64,000 nt of DNA from JACRLW01 sp050181465 (GCA_050181465.1 JBFXDD010000018.1:39140-103139), one strand, 5' to 3'. Shown: positions 31,358 to 40,804, counted from the first letter of the stretch. Numbers and translations are program-made. Notes: generated from the letters alone by a model not told the origin.

Positions 31358-34009
31358 TCAGATACGGTATTCGATCCGCACCGCGCGGACGACCACGGAG
31401 TTCGCCATCGTCCGATCGAAGAGGATCTGCCAGCGGTAACCCGAGAACGCATCGGCGTTGAGGCTGCCGATTCCGGATTGAAAGGCGCCGACTTGTGTGC
31501 GCCACGCAGCGGGGACGCCGGTGACTTCACCAGTGACCGCGACGGGTGCGCCCTGGATCAAGAACACGATCGGTGCCGCGCCGCGAAGAGCGGGCACACC
31601 GACGGCCGGATCGTCGCTGAAGGTCGTGGGAACTCCGTCGACCTCCGCCTCGACGACATAGCGGACGTAGGTCGGCGGGAAGATTGCACCGGTCGAGACG
31701 AAGATGCTCTGGAAGCCGGTGAAGTCATCGCTCTCGGCGAGCAGCCCGGCACTCTGAGCCACTGCCGGAGGATCGACGTTGCCGAGACGCGACAGGGCAG
31801 GAGCTGACCCCGGAGTCTCGACGCGGAGGAAGCCCGCCGCGCCGTCGCCGCCACCCGCCAGGATCGCGAAGTTGCCGCTGCCGGAGTAACGGGATCCCGT
31901 TCCGCCGGAGACATCGATCAGCCCGCTGAAGTCGAAGGCGCCACCCAACTGAATCAGAGCGGTACCGCCGGAGCCGCCGCCCGACAGGGCAGGAGTCCCG
32001 GGAATCTGTGAGGCGACGATCTGAGCGCCGTCGCCACCGCTCACGTCGATCCGCGACGCCGCGGACATTTCGAAACGGCCGCCGACGCGGAACCGCGCGC
32101 AACCGCCGCCGCCAGCGCCTCCCATTCCAGATCGATACTTGAAGGGGTCACCGTTGCTCGGCGCGCTGTTCGAACTGGCGAACACCGAGTGACTGCCGCC
32201 GCCGCCGCCGCCGGAACCACCCACGCAGAAGTAGTCCGAAGAGACCAGCGGGGACGGCAGGTTGGTGAACGGGATCGACGTCCCACCCGAAGAGGACGGC
32301 CCGATGAATGCGGGATTGAGCGGTGGCTGGTTCGCGAGGGTGCCGTGCCGCGTGATCGACCCCGCGCCGCCCGGCAGCACGAAGCCGCCGCCGCCGGCCA
32401 CGCCACCGGTGTCGACGTTGAAGGTGAACGCCGGGAAGGTAAGGGTCGCCTGATTGCCGTGCGCGGGGAACAAAGTACCGCCGCGACCTCCCGTGCCGGC
32501 AGCAGAGGCCGCCAAGGGATGGCCGGTCGGCATGTTCAGGTCATCGCCGTGGAAGCCGTTGAAGTCGTTGAACGCCGGCTGGTTCGGATTGCCGGTGCCG
32601 TCGCAACCGAAAGCACCGTCGCCGCCGCTACCCCCGAAGGGACCGCCGACCGCACCGCTGCCGCCGGCCCAGCCGCCGCTGACGTGACCAGAGGGCGCAC
32701 GGATCTGGAAGTCCGTCGCCGGCGTCTTGCCGCGCATCAACACGGTGCCCTCGATACGGCACTCACCGCGCACGTTCAGACGCACGGGATTGCTGCCGCG
32801 GAACTCGATCGTCCAGCCTTGCGGGACCACGAAGTTCGTGAAGAAGAAGGTGCCGTTGGTGACGGTCTCATCCGCCGCGATGGTCGCCGTCGGCTTGCGA
32901 GCGATGAGCTGGCTGTCAGTGCTGAACACGAAGTAGACGTCCGTGACGCGCGCGCCATCCTCGACGTCGAAGTCGCCGTGGCGGCCATCGCCGCCGATGG
33001 TCACGAAGCTCGCGGCGCCGCCCGCCCATTCGCCGGCGGATCGCGATCGATCCAGTTCGTCATCGCTCTGGAAGTCGAAGATCCTCGTCACCGGGGTCTG
33101 CTGCCCCTCGACGAGCGTGAACCGGAACACCTGCGGTGCGGCAGTGCGGCCCGAGAGGTCGCGGACACGGCTCGTCACTTCGACCTCGTAGCAGGAGCCG
33201 GACGGCAGCGACTCGAGCGCGTTGAACGTCAGGATCGTGCGCGAGCGGACCGAGTCGTTGGTGAGCCGCGGCGAACCGGAGAGCCGCACGGAGGAGGAAC
33301 TCGGATTGCATTCCAGCACGCCGCCGGTCCCCGGCAGGGCGCGACGGATTCGGAACTGCACCGGCTCCTCGCCGGGCGGCGGATTCGAGAACGGGGCGAA
33401 GTCGATGAGTTCGCTGAACTCCATCACCACCGGCGTGTCGGTCGCCACGTTGAAGGTCGTCGACGGCGTGATGAGTTCCGCCTGCGGCGAGCGCTGGTCC
33501 AGATCGACGACGCCGCGCGTCACTCGCAGCGTGCAACTGTAGTCGTGCAGAAGACGCTGGCCCGCGGTCGAACGGATCGCCGTTGCCGACGCGGAACCGC
33601 CGGGCAAGGTCAGGATGTAGTCGACGTTGGGGGCGAAACCGAAGAAGGTCTGGCCCTGCACGAAGCGAACGTCCGGGATGAAGCTGATCGTCTGCCCCTC
33701 CACCAGGAACTGCCCCACCGGCTCCTCACCCGTGAGCGTCTTGATGGAGAACGACGTGAAGTCCACCGTGCGCGGGTCGACGTCGCGACTGAAGGTGAAC
33801 ACCAAGGGTTGGTTCTGCGCGATGTCGGTGATCCCGCATCCGCCGGTCAGGGTGCAGCCCAAATTGCACGTGACCAAGCAGAAGGAACCCTGGTCTTGGC
33901 ACGTCGACGAGCCCCCGGGGCCCGAGGACTTGTCCGCCGAGCCGCCCGAACAGGCTGCCAGGACGGTGAACAGGAAAACGACCAGCGGAGCGGCGAGGCC
34001 TCGAAGCAT
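31358..34009 (-). CDS. Large Cys/Gly-rich lipoprotein with SbsA-type Ig-like domains (paralogue 2)
   Basis: An 883-residue lipoprotein with lipobox LTVLAAC (Cys20 in FLFTVLAAC). The six-Cys module matches paralogue 1: CQDQGSFCLVTCNLGC, then CGITDIAQNQPLVFTFS. Two Ig-like segments follow (RDVDPRTVDFTSFSIKTL; TPVVMEFSELIDFAPFSN), then a Gly-rich region with GGSGGGGGGS and GGAGGGG runs, then a beta-rich C-terminus ending VVVRAVRIEYRI. ATG 34009 is chosen; ATG 34075 is an in-frame alternative. The two genes are tandem, same strand, with 86 bases between them, indicating duplication. Function unknown. Confidence 0.87.
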   Translation of the reverse strand: MLRGLAAPLVVFLFTVLAACSGGSADKSSGPGGSSTCQDQGSFCLVTCNLGCTLTGGCGITDIAQNQPLVFTFSRDVDPRTVDFTSFSIKTLTGEEPVGQFLVEGQTISFIPDVRFVQGQTFFGFAPNVDYILTLPGGSASATAIRSTAGQRLLHDYSCTLRVTRGVVDLDQRSPQAELITPSTTFNVATDTPVVMEFSELIDFAPFSNPPPGEEPVQFRIRRALPGTGGVLECNPSSSSVRLSGSPRLTNDSVRSRTILTFNALESLPSGSCYEVEVTSRVRDLSGRTAAPQVFRFTLVEGQQTPVTRIFDFQSDDELDRSRSAGEWAGGAASFVTIGGDGRHGDFDVEDGARVTDVYFVFSTDSQLIARKPTATIAADETVTNGTFFFTNFVVPQGWTIEFRGSNPVRLNVRGECRIEGTVLMRGKTPATDFQIRAPSGHVSGGWAGGSGAVGGPFGGSGGDGAFGCDGTGNPNQPAFNDFNGFHGDDLNMPTGHPLAASAAGTGGRGGTLFPAHGNQATLTFPAFTFNVDTGGVAGGGGFVLPGGAGSITRHGTLANQPPLNPAFIGPSSSGGTSIPFTNLPSPLVSSDYFCVGGSGGGGGGSHSVFASSNSAPSNGDPFKYRSGMGGAGGGGCARFRVGGRFEMSAASRIDVSGGDGAQIVASQIPGTPALSGGGSGGTALIQLGGAFDFSGLIDVSGGTGSRYSGSGNFAILAGGGDGAAGFLRVETPGSAPALSRLGNVDPPAVAQSAGLLAESDDFTGFQSIFVSTGAIFPPTYVRYVVEAEVDGVPTTFSDDPAVGVPALRGAAPIVFLIQGAPVAVTGEVTGVPAAWRTQVGAFQSGIGSLNADAFSGYRWQILFDRTMANSVVVRAVRIEYRI

Positions 34010-34404
34010 CGGTGCGAAGGGATGCGGGATCGAACCCGGCGTGAGCGCGGCATGCCGCGGCGCAGGACGAATCATGGGACAGAGGGGGGAAGACCCGACC
34101 CGAGGGCGGAGTCGAGCGGTGCAGAGGATAACGAAGCCACTGCGGGATTCGGAAGGGACAAGAAGTTCCGATCCGAAGCAAGCCGGTGGATCCGCGGCAC
34201 GGGATTTCCAATTACCATGCCGCATCGCCACCCTGGGTGGGTCGTTTCCGGTCAAGTTGCCCGGAGGCCGATCCGGGGGGCGGACCGAAGCTGCCGGGCT
34301 CGCGCCCGCGGCGCGAGCGGTCGGCCCGACCTCGTATCGCCAGCCCCCGGCTGCGTGCGGTTCGGCACACTCTCGCGATCGATCCCGAACGCCACCCCGA
34401 CCCG
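34010..34404. other. Intergenic region without a convincing gene
   Basis: 395 bp between the divergent lipoprotein and HEAT-like genes, so it holds both promoters. It is G/C-rich with homopolymeric G runs. The long frames crossing it are extensions of shadows. No hairpin or repeat stands out. Confidence 0.6.
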
Positions 34405-35415
34405 ATGACCAGTCAGTCCCCCGAATCTCGCCGCCGCAACGCCTGGCCGATCGCCCTCCTCGTTGCCGGACTCGCCGCCAGCACGATCTACCTGGACCGC
34501 CGCATGGCCGAATCGCGGGAACAGATCGGCCGCCTCGAGGGCGAGGTCACGCGGACCCGCCAACTCGCCGAGTTGCTTCGCGTGGAGAGCAGCAGCAAGG
34601 GCAAGGGAATCGGCGCGATCGTCGAGCAGATCGAGTACTGGGGTCCGCTGGTCGCCTCCGCGGGGACGCCGCATTCGGAAGCGGTCAAGATCGAGGGCCG
34701 TCTCGACGAAGCGATCGAAGCGGTCGGTGTGCTCGGGCGAGACGCCTTCGGGACGCTGCGCGACCGGCTCGGTCGCGAACCCGCGTTGGATCTCGAGACT
34801 CGACGCTGGTTCCTGCGCGCGGCGATCCGCGCCGACCGGGCGCAGGGGCTGGAACTGGCGAGCCGCATCGCGCGGGGCACCGATTTCGCACCCAACCCGC
34901 AGGTTCGCCTCAGCGCAGTTCGCGAACTCCTCGCCACCGATCGACAGTTGGGCGGTCTCGTGCTGCACCAGATCGTCACCGTGGAGTCGGCGCGCGGCGT
35001 CACACGGCAGCCCGACCCGGCGATCGCACCCGACTACGAACGCGGCATCCCCACGAACGCCAGCGAGCACTTCTTCAACTTCATCCCGCTCTACGCGAAC
35101 AGCGGCCACCCGGAAGTCGAGATCACACTGCGCCAACTGCTCGCACGCCCCGAACACGATCTGCTGACGATCCTCGAGTGCGTGCGCGAGCTGGGCCGGC
35201 TGCGCTCGAAGGAGTCGGCTCCCAAGATCCGCGAGCTGTTCGATCAGCCGCCGGGACGCATCTTCAATCCGATGTTCCAGAACTCGTGCCTGCAAGCACT
35301 TGCCGACATCGAGGGCTCCGCGCTCTGCCCGTGGCTGCAAGAGAAGCTGCGAACCGAAGCCACCCCGTTGGTCGCCGCACGCCTGCAGGAACTGGTGAAG
35401 CAGCTCTGCAACTGA
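34405..35415 (+). CDS. Membrane-anchored HEAT-repeat-like protein
   Basis: A 336-residue protein. Residues ~12-30 (NAWPIALLVAGLAASTIYL) form a single membrane helix, followed by a short coiled-coil-like stretch (REQIGRLEGEVTRTRQLAEL, ~37-56). The rest is helical with HEAT-like repeats (QVRLSAVRELLATDRQLGG, LLTILECVRELGRLRSKESA, QNSCLQALADIEGSALCPW). No enzyme motif is seen. It probably scaffolds proteins at the membrane. Its end lies 37 bases from the convergent GT-C gene. Confidence 0.78.
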   Translation: MTSQSPESRRRNAWPIALLVAGLAASTIYLDRRMAESREQIGRLEGEVTRTRQLAELLRVESSSKGKGIGAIVEQIEYWGPLVASAGTPHSEAVKIEGRLDEAIEAVGVLGRDAFGTLRDRLGREPALDLETRRWFLRAAIRADRAQGLELASRIARGTDFAPNPQVRLSAVRELLATDRQLGGLVLHQIVTVESARGVTRQPDPAIAPDYERGIPTNASEHFFNFIPLYANSGHPEVEITLRQLLARPEHDLLTILECVRELGRLRSKESAPKIRELFDQPPGRIFNPMFQNSCLQALADIEGSALCPWLQEKLRTEATPLVAARLQELVKQLCN

Positions 35416-35452
35416 GCCGCGGATCTTCCGATCACGCCCGGCAGTTCGAGAG

Positions 35453-37324
35453 TCAGCGCGGCGGTGCAGCGGCGCGCGCCGACAGTTCCCGCGCGCGCGC
35501 ATCGAAGGGAGCGCGGCGCAGCACCGCTGCCAGTTGCTCGCGAGCACCTGCGTGATCCCCTAGCGCCAGGAGCTGGTCAGCGAGGTCGAGGCGCACGGGA
35601 TCACGATCGAAGCCCCTCGCCAGGGCCGCGCGCAGGTGGGCGACGGCGCCGGCGCCGTCCTCGCGCGCGGCCGCAGCGGCAGCCGCGACGCGCCAGACGA
35701 GGTCCCGCGGACGCGGTAGCGTGAGGCAGTCCAGAGCCGTGGTCTCGGCCAGTTCGAGTAGATCACGTCGTTCGAGATGCTGCCCGGCGGCGATCAGCGC
35801 ACGCGCGAGCAACAGCCGGTGTTCGGGGTTTCGCGGCCGCAGATCCACGAGCGCCTGCGCCTCGGCAACCGCGAGCAGAACTTGACCGTCGTTCGGCTCG
35901 ATCGACAGCCGAAACTCGATGAGTTGGCGGCGCGCAGTCAACAGTTCCGGTCGCAAACTGATCGCGCGCACGCCGAACGCGATCGCCGATCGCATGTGCT
36001 CGACGACGCGCCGGACCTCACCGGCATGGTAGGCCGCGTTCGCTTGCTCACGGGCAGCCTGCGACAAGCCGCAGTATCCCGCCGCCGAATTCGGATCGAC
36101 AGCCAACGCTCTCCCCCACAGCGCCTCGGCGCTGCGGAAGTCGAGCGACACACGGGCAGACTGAACGGCGAACAGGACGAGGATCGCCGTCGAGGTGCGA
36201 AGCACCGCACGACCGCACAAGGCGCGCTTCGGCAACGCGGCCACGACCGCCAGCCCCACACCCGCGAGACAGCCGTAGAAGCGGTGTTCACCGGCCGGCG
36301 CGTTGAGCGGCACCAAGACCCAGGGCAGCGCGATCGCCCATGTCAGCGCCACCCCCACCGCGATGCCGGGACGTCGTCGCCACTGCGCCAGTCCGAGCGC
36401 TGTGAAGCCGATCACGAGAACCCAACCGAGGATCACTCGCCCCGCGGAGAGCGATGAGCCGTCGATGGGTGGATCCGGCGTCAAGCCGATCGGCACGAGC
36501 GACTGCGCCAGGAATCTCGGCAAGATCGCTCCCATCATCGCGAACTGCGACAAGAGATCGCGGCGGCCGCCGTCGCTCGAGCGCCACGCCGGCAGGTCCA
36601 CGGTCGCCGCACCGAGAAGATACGAACGCCCCAACAGATACAGAGCGGCCAGGCCCAGCGCCGGCAGCACGCTCAGCATCGTGTCGCGCCAACGCGCACG
36701 CGCTCCGTCGCGGCCCGGCGAGAGTCGGTGGGCGATCAGCAACAGCCCAGGGACGACGACTCCGGTCTCCTTGCTCCCGCAAGCCAACACCATGCCGCCG
36801 AGGACGCCCAGCCACGCCCCTCTCGAGCCCCGGCGAACCGCGACCTGCGCGCGCATCGCCACGATCGCGCCCAGCGCGAGAAGTTGATCGCTTCGCGCGG
36901 ACACGAAGCCGATCGCTTCTGCTGCCAGAGGGTGCACCGCGAACAACACCCCGGCCAGCAGCGCACGCCGCCGACTCAGCCCGAGTGATCGAGCCAGCGA
37001 CCACAACGCCAGAGCAGTCGCCGCATGGATCGCAAGATCGGTGAGCTTGAACGGCAAGGGATGGCCGCCGCCCATCGCGTGATTCAGCGCGAACGAGAGC
37101 AGCAGCACGGGCCGCCACATCCGCGCATCGAACGCCGAGAAAGCCGCCGGGTCGGTGAGCAGTCGCGGGATCTCGTCGAGCGACCGAATCGCTGGGTTGT
37201 CCCGCACCGAGTGGAGGTCGTCGTACAGGAAGGTGCCCCAGAGCGACGTGAGATAGGCGACGAACGCGGCGACCACCACCACGGCGCGGGGATGCGAGAA
37301 CAGGACGCGAGCGATCAAGAGCAC
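35453..37324 (-). CDS. GT-C-type membrane glycosyltransferase with C-terminal TPR (TMTC-like)
   Basis: A 623-residue polytopic protein. GTFLYDDLHSVRDNP at residues 30-44 gives an acidic pair (D35-D36) early in the first extracytoplasmic loop, as in GT-C/PMT/TMTC enzymes that use polyprenyl-phosphate sugars. Many membrane helices follow to ~430. The C-terminal ~190 residues are helical TPR-like repeats (SAAGYCGLSQAAREQ, NPEHRLLLARALIAAGQ). The start is not certain: GTG 37324 is used; TTG 37318 would overlap the upstream stop exactly. It overlaps the end of the glycosyltransferase gene by 10 nt. With the DPM1-like gene two places upstream it could O-glycosylate secreted or pilus proteins. Confidence 0.85.
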   Translation of the reverse strand: MLLIARVLFSHPRAVVVVAAFVAYLTSLWGTFLYDDLHSVRDNPAIRSLDEIPRLLTDPAAFSAFDARMWRPVLLLSFALNHAMGGGHPLPFKLTDLAIHAATALALWSLARSLGLSRRRALLAGVLFAVHPLAAEAIGFVSARSDQLLALGAIVAMRAQVAVRRGSRGAWLGVLGGMVLACGSKETGVVVPGLLLIAHRLSPGRDGARARWRDTMLSVLPALGLAALYLLGRSYLLGAATVDLPAWRSSDGGRRDLLSQFAMMGAILPRFLAQSLVPIGLTPDPPIDGSSLSAGRVILGWVLVIGFTALGLAQWRRRPGIAVGVALTWAIALPWVLVPLNAPAGEHRFYGCLAGVGLAVVAALPKRALCGRAVLRTSTAILVLFAVQSARVSLDFRSAEALWGRALAVDPNSAAGYCGLSQAAREQANAAYHAGEVRRVVEHMRSAIAFGVRAISLRPELLTARRQLIEFRLSIEPNDGQVLLAVAEAQALVDLRPRNPEHRLLLARALIAAGQHLERRDLLELAETTALDCLTLPRPRDLVWRVAAAAAAAREDGAGAVAHLRAALARGFDRDPVRLDLADQLLALGDHAGAREQLAAVLRRAPFDARARELSARAAAPPR

Positions 37325-38505
37325 ACCCTCAGCACAGCGCGGCTCGACCTCGACTCGCTCGCGATCCCGCGGCGAACCTCGAGACCGAAACGAGTCTCGA
37401 CGACTTCGGCAAGACGATTCCCGATCGCTCCCCGCGAAGCATGCTCGAGCCATGCCGTCCGAGCGCGCTCGCCCATCGACAGAATTCGCGAACGGTCCCG
37501 CGACAAGCCTTCCAATGCCGCGGTCAGAGCGGCGCGATCGCCGGCGCGCACGAGAACCGCATCGCGATCCGCAGTGAGCACGCGACGGATGGCCGGAGTG
37601 TCTGCGGTGACCACGCAACGACCGTGCGCCAGTGCATGCACGACCTTGAAGGGAATCACCGCCTCCGCTTTCGGCGAAGTACCCATGATGCCGGCAACGA
37701 CGTGTGTGCGATCCAGCGCACCGCGCAATTCACTCATCGGCACGAAACGAGGATGCAAGGTGAGCCGCGGACCGAGCATCGTCCTGGCGTGTGCGCGGTC
37801 GGCTTCGCTGCCGCCGTACAGCTCGAGACGCACGGCCGCAGTCGCCGCAATCGCGTCGATCCAGGTGCGCAGGCCGTGCAGCGGTACGCCGGTCCCGAAG
37901 AACAGCACCGAGAGTGCGCCGTCGTTCGGCTGGCTCGGCGGCGGAACGACGGCGGCCACATCGTCGCCGATCGGCACCCAGTCGAATCGCTCGGGGGGCA
38001 ACTCGGTGTGGCGGGCGACCAAGGCGGCATGCTCGGGAGTGTCGAGCAGCACCAGGTCGGCGGACTCGCAGGCGCGACGATCGAGTCCGGCGATCAGCCG
38101 CGCTGGAATCGAACCAGGGCGAAAGAGTCCGCGATCGAGCACGATCGTGCCGTAGGCCGACAAGAACAAGTCGAGGATGAGGGGACCGCGCCAGACTTCG
38201 CGCACCCAGCGCACCGCCAGATGCCCCGGATAGGGCACCAGCACGACGTCGATACCACCCTCGGCGATGCGGCGGCGAAGCGCTGCTTGCAGTCGCCGCC
38301 GCGTGCTGCGGGTGTGCAGCCAATAGCCTGGCCAGCGCCAAGGCCGCGCGGCGAGCGCAACCTTGCTCATACCTCGCGCCGGCGCGGTGACGCGGCATTC
38401 CTCTACCTCCAGCCCACAGTGCGACAGGCCGGCGAGCAGTTGCTCGGCGCGCGGATAGCCCGGGCCGTCGTCCCAGTGTCCGGCCACCAGCACGCGCTGA
38501 CTCAC
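37315..38505 (-). CDS. GT-B-type glycosyltransferase
   Basis: A 396-residue protein with two Rossmann-like halves. The C-terminal half carries the donor-site features of GT4-like enzymes (LSVLFFGTGVPLHGLRTWID, AVIPFKVVHALAHGRCVVT, DAVLVRAGDRAALTAALEGL). Start is GTG 38505, overlapping the upstream stop (GTGA); earlier in-frame sequence is low-complexity and overlaps the GT2 gene. It sits between the polyprenyl-phosphate glycosyltransferase and the GT-C protein, so it may build or extend the sugar. Donor and acceptor unknown. Confidence 0.83.
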   Translation of the reverse strand: MSQRVLVAGHWDDGPGYPRAEQLLAGLSHCGLEVEECRVTAPARGMSKVALAARPWRWPGYWLHTRSTRRRLQAALRRRIAEGGIDVVLVPYPGHLAVRWVREVWRGPLILDLFLSAYGTIVLDRGLFRPGSIPARLIAGLDRRACESADLVLLDTPEHAALVARHTELPPERFDWVPIGDDVAAVVPPPSQPNDGALSVLFFGTGVPLHGLRTWIDAIAATAAVRLELYGGSEADRAHARTMLGPRLTLHPRFVPMSELRGALDRTHVVAGIMGTSPKAEAVIPFKVVHALAHGRCVVTADTPAIRRVLTADRDAVLVRAGDRAALTAALEGLSRDRSRILSMGERARTAWLEHASRGAIGNRLAEVVETRFGLEVRRGIASESRSSRAVLRVCS

Positions 38506-39545
38506 CGCGGGCGTTCCTCGTCGATCGACTCCACGTGTTCGTAGCGCAGCGCGGCCACCTGTTCGGAGATCATCCCGAGCATGAAGATGACGGTCGCCTG
38601 AGTGAACAACAACGCCGACATGTTCGTGAATCGACCGTAGGCGAGGTAGGTGTGCAGGTACCAGCCGAGACCGAGTGCACCCATCGCGAACGCGAGCGGT
38701 AGGAACACGCGAAGCGGTGCGAACAACGTCGCAATCTTGAGAATGATCAGGAAGAAGCGGCTGCCGTCGCGCAGGATCTTGATGTGACTCTTGCCGATGC
38801 GACGGCGAACCTCGAAGGGCACGAAGCCGACGCTGTAGCCGCAGCGAAGCATCGACAGTGTCAGCGTGGTCGGGTACGAGAACGTATTGGGCAAGAGGTA
38901 GCAGAGTCGCTTCGCGACATCGGCGCGCAGGATCCGGAAGCCGCTCGTGAGGTCCGGAATCTGCCTCGATGTCACGTAGCTCGCGAGCGAGTTGTAGATC
39001 GTGTTCGCGAGGTTGCGATGCCATGCGCCACCGCGCCCACCGCGCGAGGCCACGACCATGTCGTGATCGTTCGCGGCGTCGACGAGACTCTCGATCACTG
39101 CCGGCGGATGCTGGCCGTCAGCATCCATGAGCAGGATCCAGTTCATGCGCGCAGCACGAATCCCGCGCTTGATCGCGGCGCCGTTGCCGAGGCTCTGGCC
39201 GTGACGAATCACGCGCGCGCCCCCTTCGAGTGCCAAGGCAGCCGTCGCGTCGGAAGAGCCGTCGTCGATGACCAGGACCTCGAACTCCATTCCTTCGACG
39301 CTTCGCAGTCGTCGCACGAGATCCGCAACCAAGTGCCCGATGGACTCGGCCTCGTTCTTGGCGGGGATCACGATGCTCAAGCTCGTGACACGACGCGGAC
39401 GCGGTGGCTCGGCCGCGGCCGCATCGGCGTCGGGTGCGTGCTGTCGCGGCGCCGTCGTCACAGCCGGCACACCCGCCATGAGGTGCGCGAGCGGGTCCGT
39501 GGTCGGGCGCGGGATCCTGGTCGGCTTCTCGGTAGCGAGGCCCAT
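38502..39545 (-). CDS. Polyprenyl-phosphate glycosyltransferase (GT2, DPM1/GtrB-like)
   Basis: A 347-residue GT2 enzyme. LSIVIPAKNEAESIGHLVADL opens the GT-A domain; VLVIDDGSSDATA carries the first Asp, and LLMDADGQHPPAVIESL the DxD metal site. The C-terminal ~100 residues have two membrane helices (PLRVFLPLAFAMGALGLGWYL; ALLFTQATVIFMLGMISEQ), as in GtrB/ArnC-type enzymes that load a sugar onto undecaprenyl phosphate. ATG 39545 is used; the N-terminal ~70 residues are Pro/Ala-rich and a later start is possible. It overlaps the next gene (GTGA) and is downstream of the pilin gene. Confidence 0.88.
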   Translation of the reverse strand: MGLATEKPTRIPRPTTDPLAHLMAGVPAVTTAPRQHAPDADAAAAEPPRPRRVTSLSIVIPAKNEAESIGHLVADLVRRLRSVEGMEFEVLVIDDGSSDATAALALEGGARVIRHGQSLGNGAAIKRGIRAARMNWILLMDADGQHPPAVIESLVDAANDHDMVVASRGGRGGAWHRNLANTIYNSLASYVTSRQIPDLTSGFRILRADVAKRLCYLLPNTFSYPTTLTLSMLRCGYSVGFVPFEVRRRIGKSHIKILRDGSRFFLIILKIATLFAPLRVFLPLAFAMGALGLGWYLHTYLAYGRFTNMSALLFTQATVIFMLGMISEQVAALRYEHVESIDEERPR

Positions 39546-39676
39546 GATGAGACCGCTATCGGCACGCAGAGCGAAAGCCTGAAGTCGCGATGCCAACGCG
39601 ATCGAGCCGCCCAACCCGCAATGCCCACTCTCTCGGCGGCTGCGGCCGGCGCGGAAGGCCGCGGTCGGTACATGCC

Positions 39677-39734
39677 GCGAGCGCGAAGCCCATCGGGCCC
39701 CGCGCTCGCGACGTCGCTTCCGGACGAAGTCCGG
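39677..39734 (-). terminator. Two hairpins downstream of the pilin gene
   Basis: Stem 1: CCGGAC (39720-39725) pairs with GTCCGG (39729-39734), 3-nt loop, just after the pilin stop. Stem 2: GCGAGCGCG (39677-39685) pairs with CGCGCTCGC (39701-39709), with an inner GCCC/GGGC pair in the loop. The stems are strong but no T-run follows. They could separate pilin from the glycosyltransferase genes or stabilise the pilin mRNA. Confidence 0.45.
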
Positions 39735-39741
39735 CCGGAAC

Positions 39742-40443
39742 TCAGTTCACGACGACCCAGGTCTCACCGTCGACGCCGGCCACGCCCGAGGCGATGGTGC
39801 CGGACATCAAGGTGCTGCCGGGGATGAACGCCGCGGTGCCGGTCGGCACGCGGGTGGTGCCGTTGTACTGCTGCGTGCTGTTGCGGCAACCGAGGACGTC
39901 GCCGCCCTGGTTCACGAAGAACGTGCGCTTGCCGCTGTTGCCGTAGCTGCTCGGCCACGCGTAGCAGCACCAGAGCACTTCCGCGCGAGCGGGGTCGACA
40001 GCCTGGCCGGAACCACCACCGGTGGCGGCTTCCGTCTGGAACTCCGTGCCGCCCATGCCGGGAAGGAACATCTGGAAGATGTAGCCGGAACGGGTCACGC
40101 GCGAAGCGGCGACGGTGCCGAAGGCCGAGGACAGGACGGGCGGGGTGATGCGCTCGGTGACGCTGACACCACCGGCGTTGTCGGTGCGGACGCCCTGGGC
40201 GCCCGACAGCTCGCCGAAGAAGCCGAACTCGCCGGCGCCGTTGCTGTTCGCGTCGATCACGCCAGAAGCCTGGCACTGCGACTGAGCGGACGAGATGTTC
40301 TTGAGGGTCGCAACCGCCGCCGACTCGTTCGCGTTCATACGAGCGCTGAGGAGGTTCGGGATGGCGATGGACGCGATGATGGCGATGATCGCGACGACGA
40401 TCATCAGCTCGATGAGGGTGAAGCCTTGCTGCTTCTTGGACAT
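39742..40443 (-). CDS. Type IV pilin-like / pseudopilin
   Basis: A 233-residue prepilin. MSKKQQG|FTLIELMIVVAI shows the prepilin peptidase site after Gly7, with Glu at position 5 of the mature protein (residue 12), followed by the long hydrophobic helix. Four Cys (one in SQCQASG, a CC pair in LWCCYAW, one in LGCRNS) could form disulfides. The globular part is rich in Ser/Thr/Gly. A purine-rich GGAGAG lies 9 nt before ATG 40443. It probably builds the pilus or pseudopilus assembled by the ATPase and platform proteins encoded upstream. Its neighbours downstream are glycosyltransferases, which makes O-glycosylation of this pilin plausible. Confidence 0.93.
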   Translation of the reverse strand: MSKKQQGFTLIELMIVVAIIAIIASIAIPNLLSARMNANESAAVATLKNISSAQSQCQASGVIDANSNGAGEFGFFGELSGAQGVRTDNAGGVSVTERITPPVLSSAFGTVAASRVTRSGYIFQMFLPGMGGTEFQTEAATGGGSGQAVDPARAEVLWCCYAWPSSYGNSGKRTFFVNQGGDVLGCRNSTQQYNGTTRVPTGTAAFIPGSTLMSGTIASGVAGVDGETWVVVN

Positions 40444-40452
40444 GGTTTGATT

Positions 40453-40458
40453 CTCTCC
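40453..40458 (-). promoter_or_regulatory. Ribosome binding site of the pilin gene
   Basis: GGAGAG on the minus strand lies 9 nt before the ATG. It is part of a longer purine run (GTAGAGAGAAACGGAGAGAA), one of the clearest Shine-Dalgarno signals in the window and consistent with high pilin expression. Confidence 0.6.
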
Positions 40459-40804
40459 GTTTCTCTCTACGGTTGACCTGGGGACGTCCCAGCGAGTTTC
40501 GTCTCGATCACCGTCTCGATGCGGTCTGCGGCGGGTCGCGTTGGCTTCCCGATCGTGACTTCGAGTTTGTGGTTTCGTTGCCGCAACTCGCTGATGGTGA
40601 TCGGATGGAATCCGGATCGACTTGAGTGGGCCGCCCGAAAAACGCCGCGGGCTCCCATACGACCGGCGTCTCCCGCGCACGATGCTCCCGCCCTGCGTTT
40701 CGGGCGCAATGGCCCGCGCAGACCCGACCAACTCGGCCGAGTCCCCAGCTGGGCGTCATTGAGGCACGGCGACCGCTCGCCAAAATCGCGAACAACCGCC
40801 GAAC
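40459..40804. other. Long leader region upstream of the pilin gene
   Basis: 346 bp with no convincing gene between the TPR protein and the pilin. It contains a short hairpin (CTGGGGACGTCCCAG, 40478-40492). The length suggests that the pilin has its own promoter and leader rather than relying on readthrough. I could not identify a sigma-54 or sigma-70 promoter by eye. Confidence 0.5.

Noticed and set aside
28626..34009. CRISPR-like or tandem DNA repeats
   Set aside because: The periodicity comes from GG-rich coding sequence; no regular repeat/spacer units.
32189..34408. 739-residue plus-strand frame
   Set aside because: Antisense to the Gly-rich lipoprotein; its regularity mirrors the GGC/GCC repeats of the real gene.
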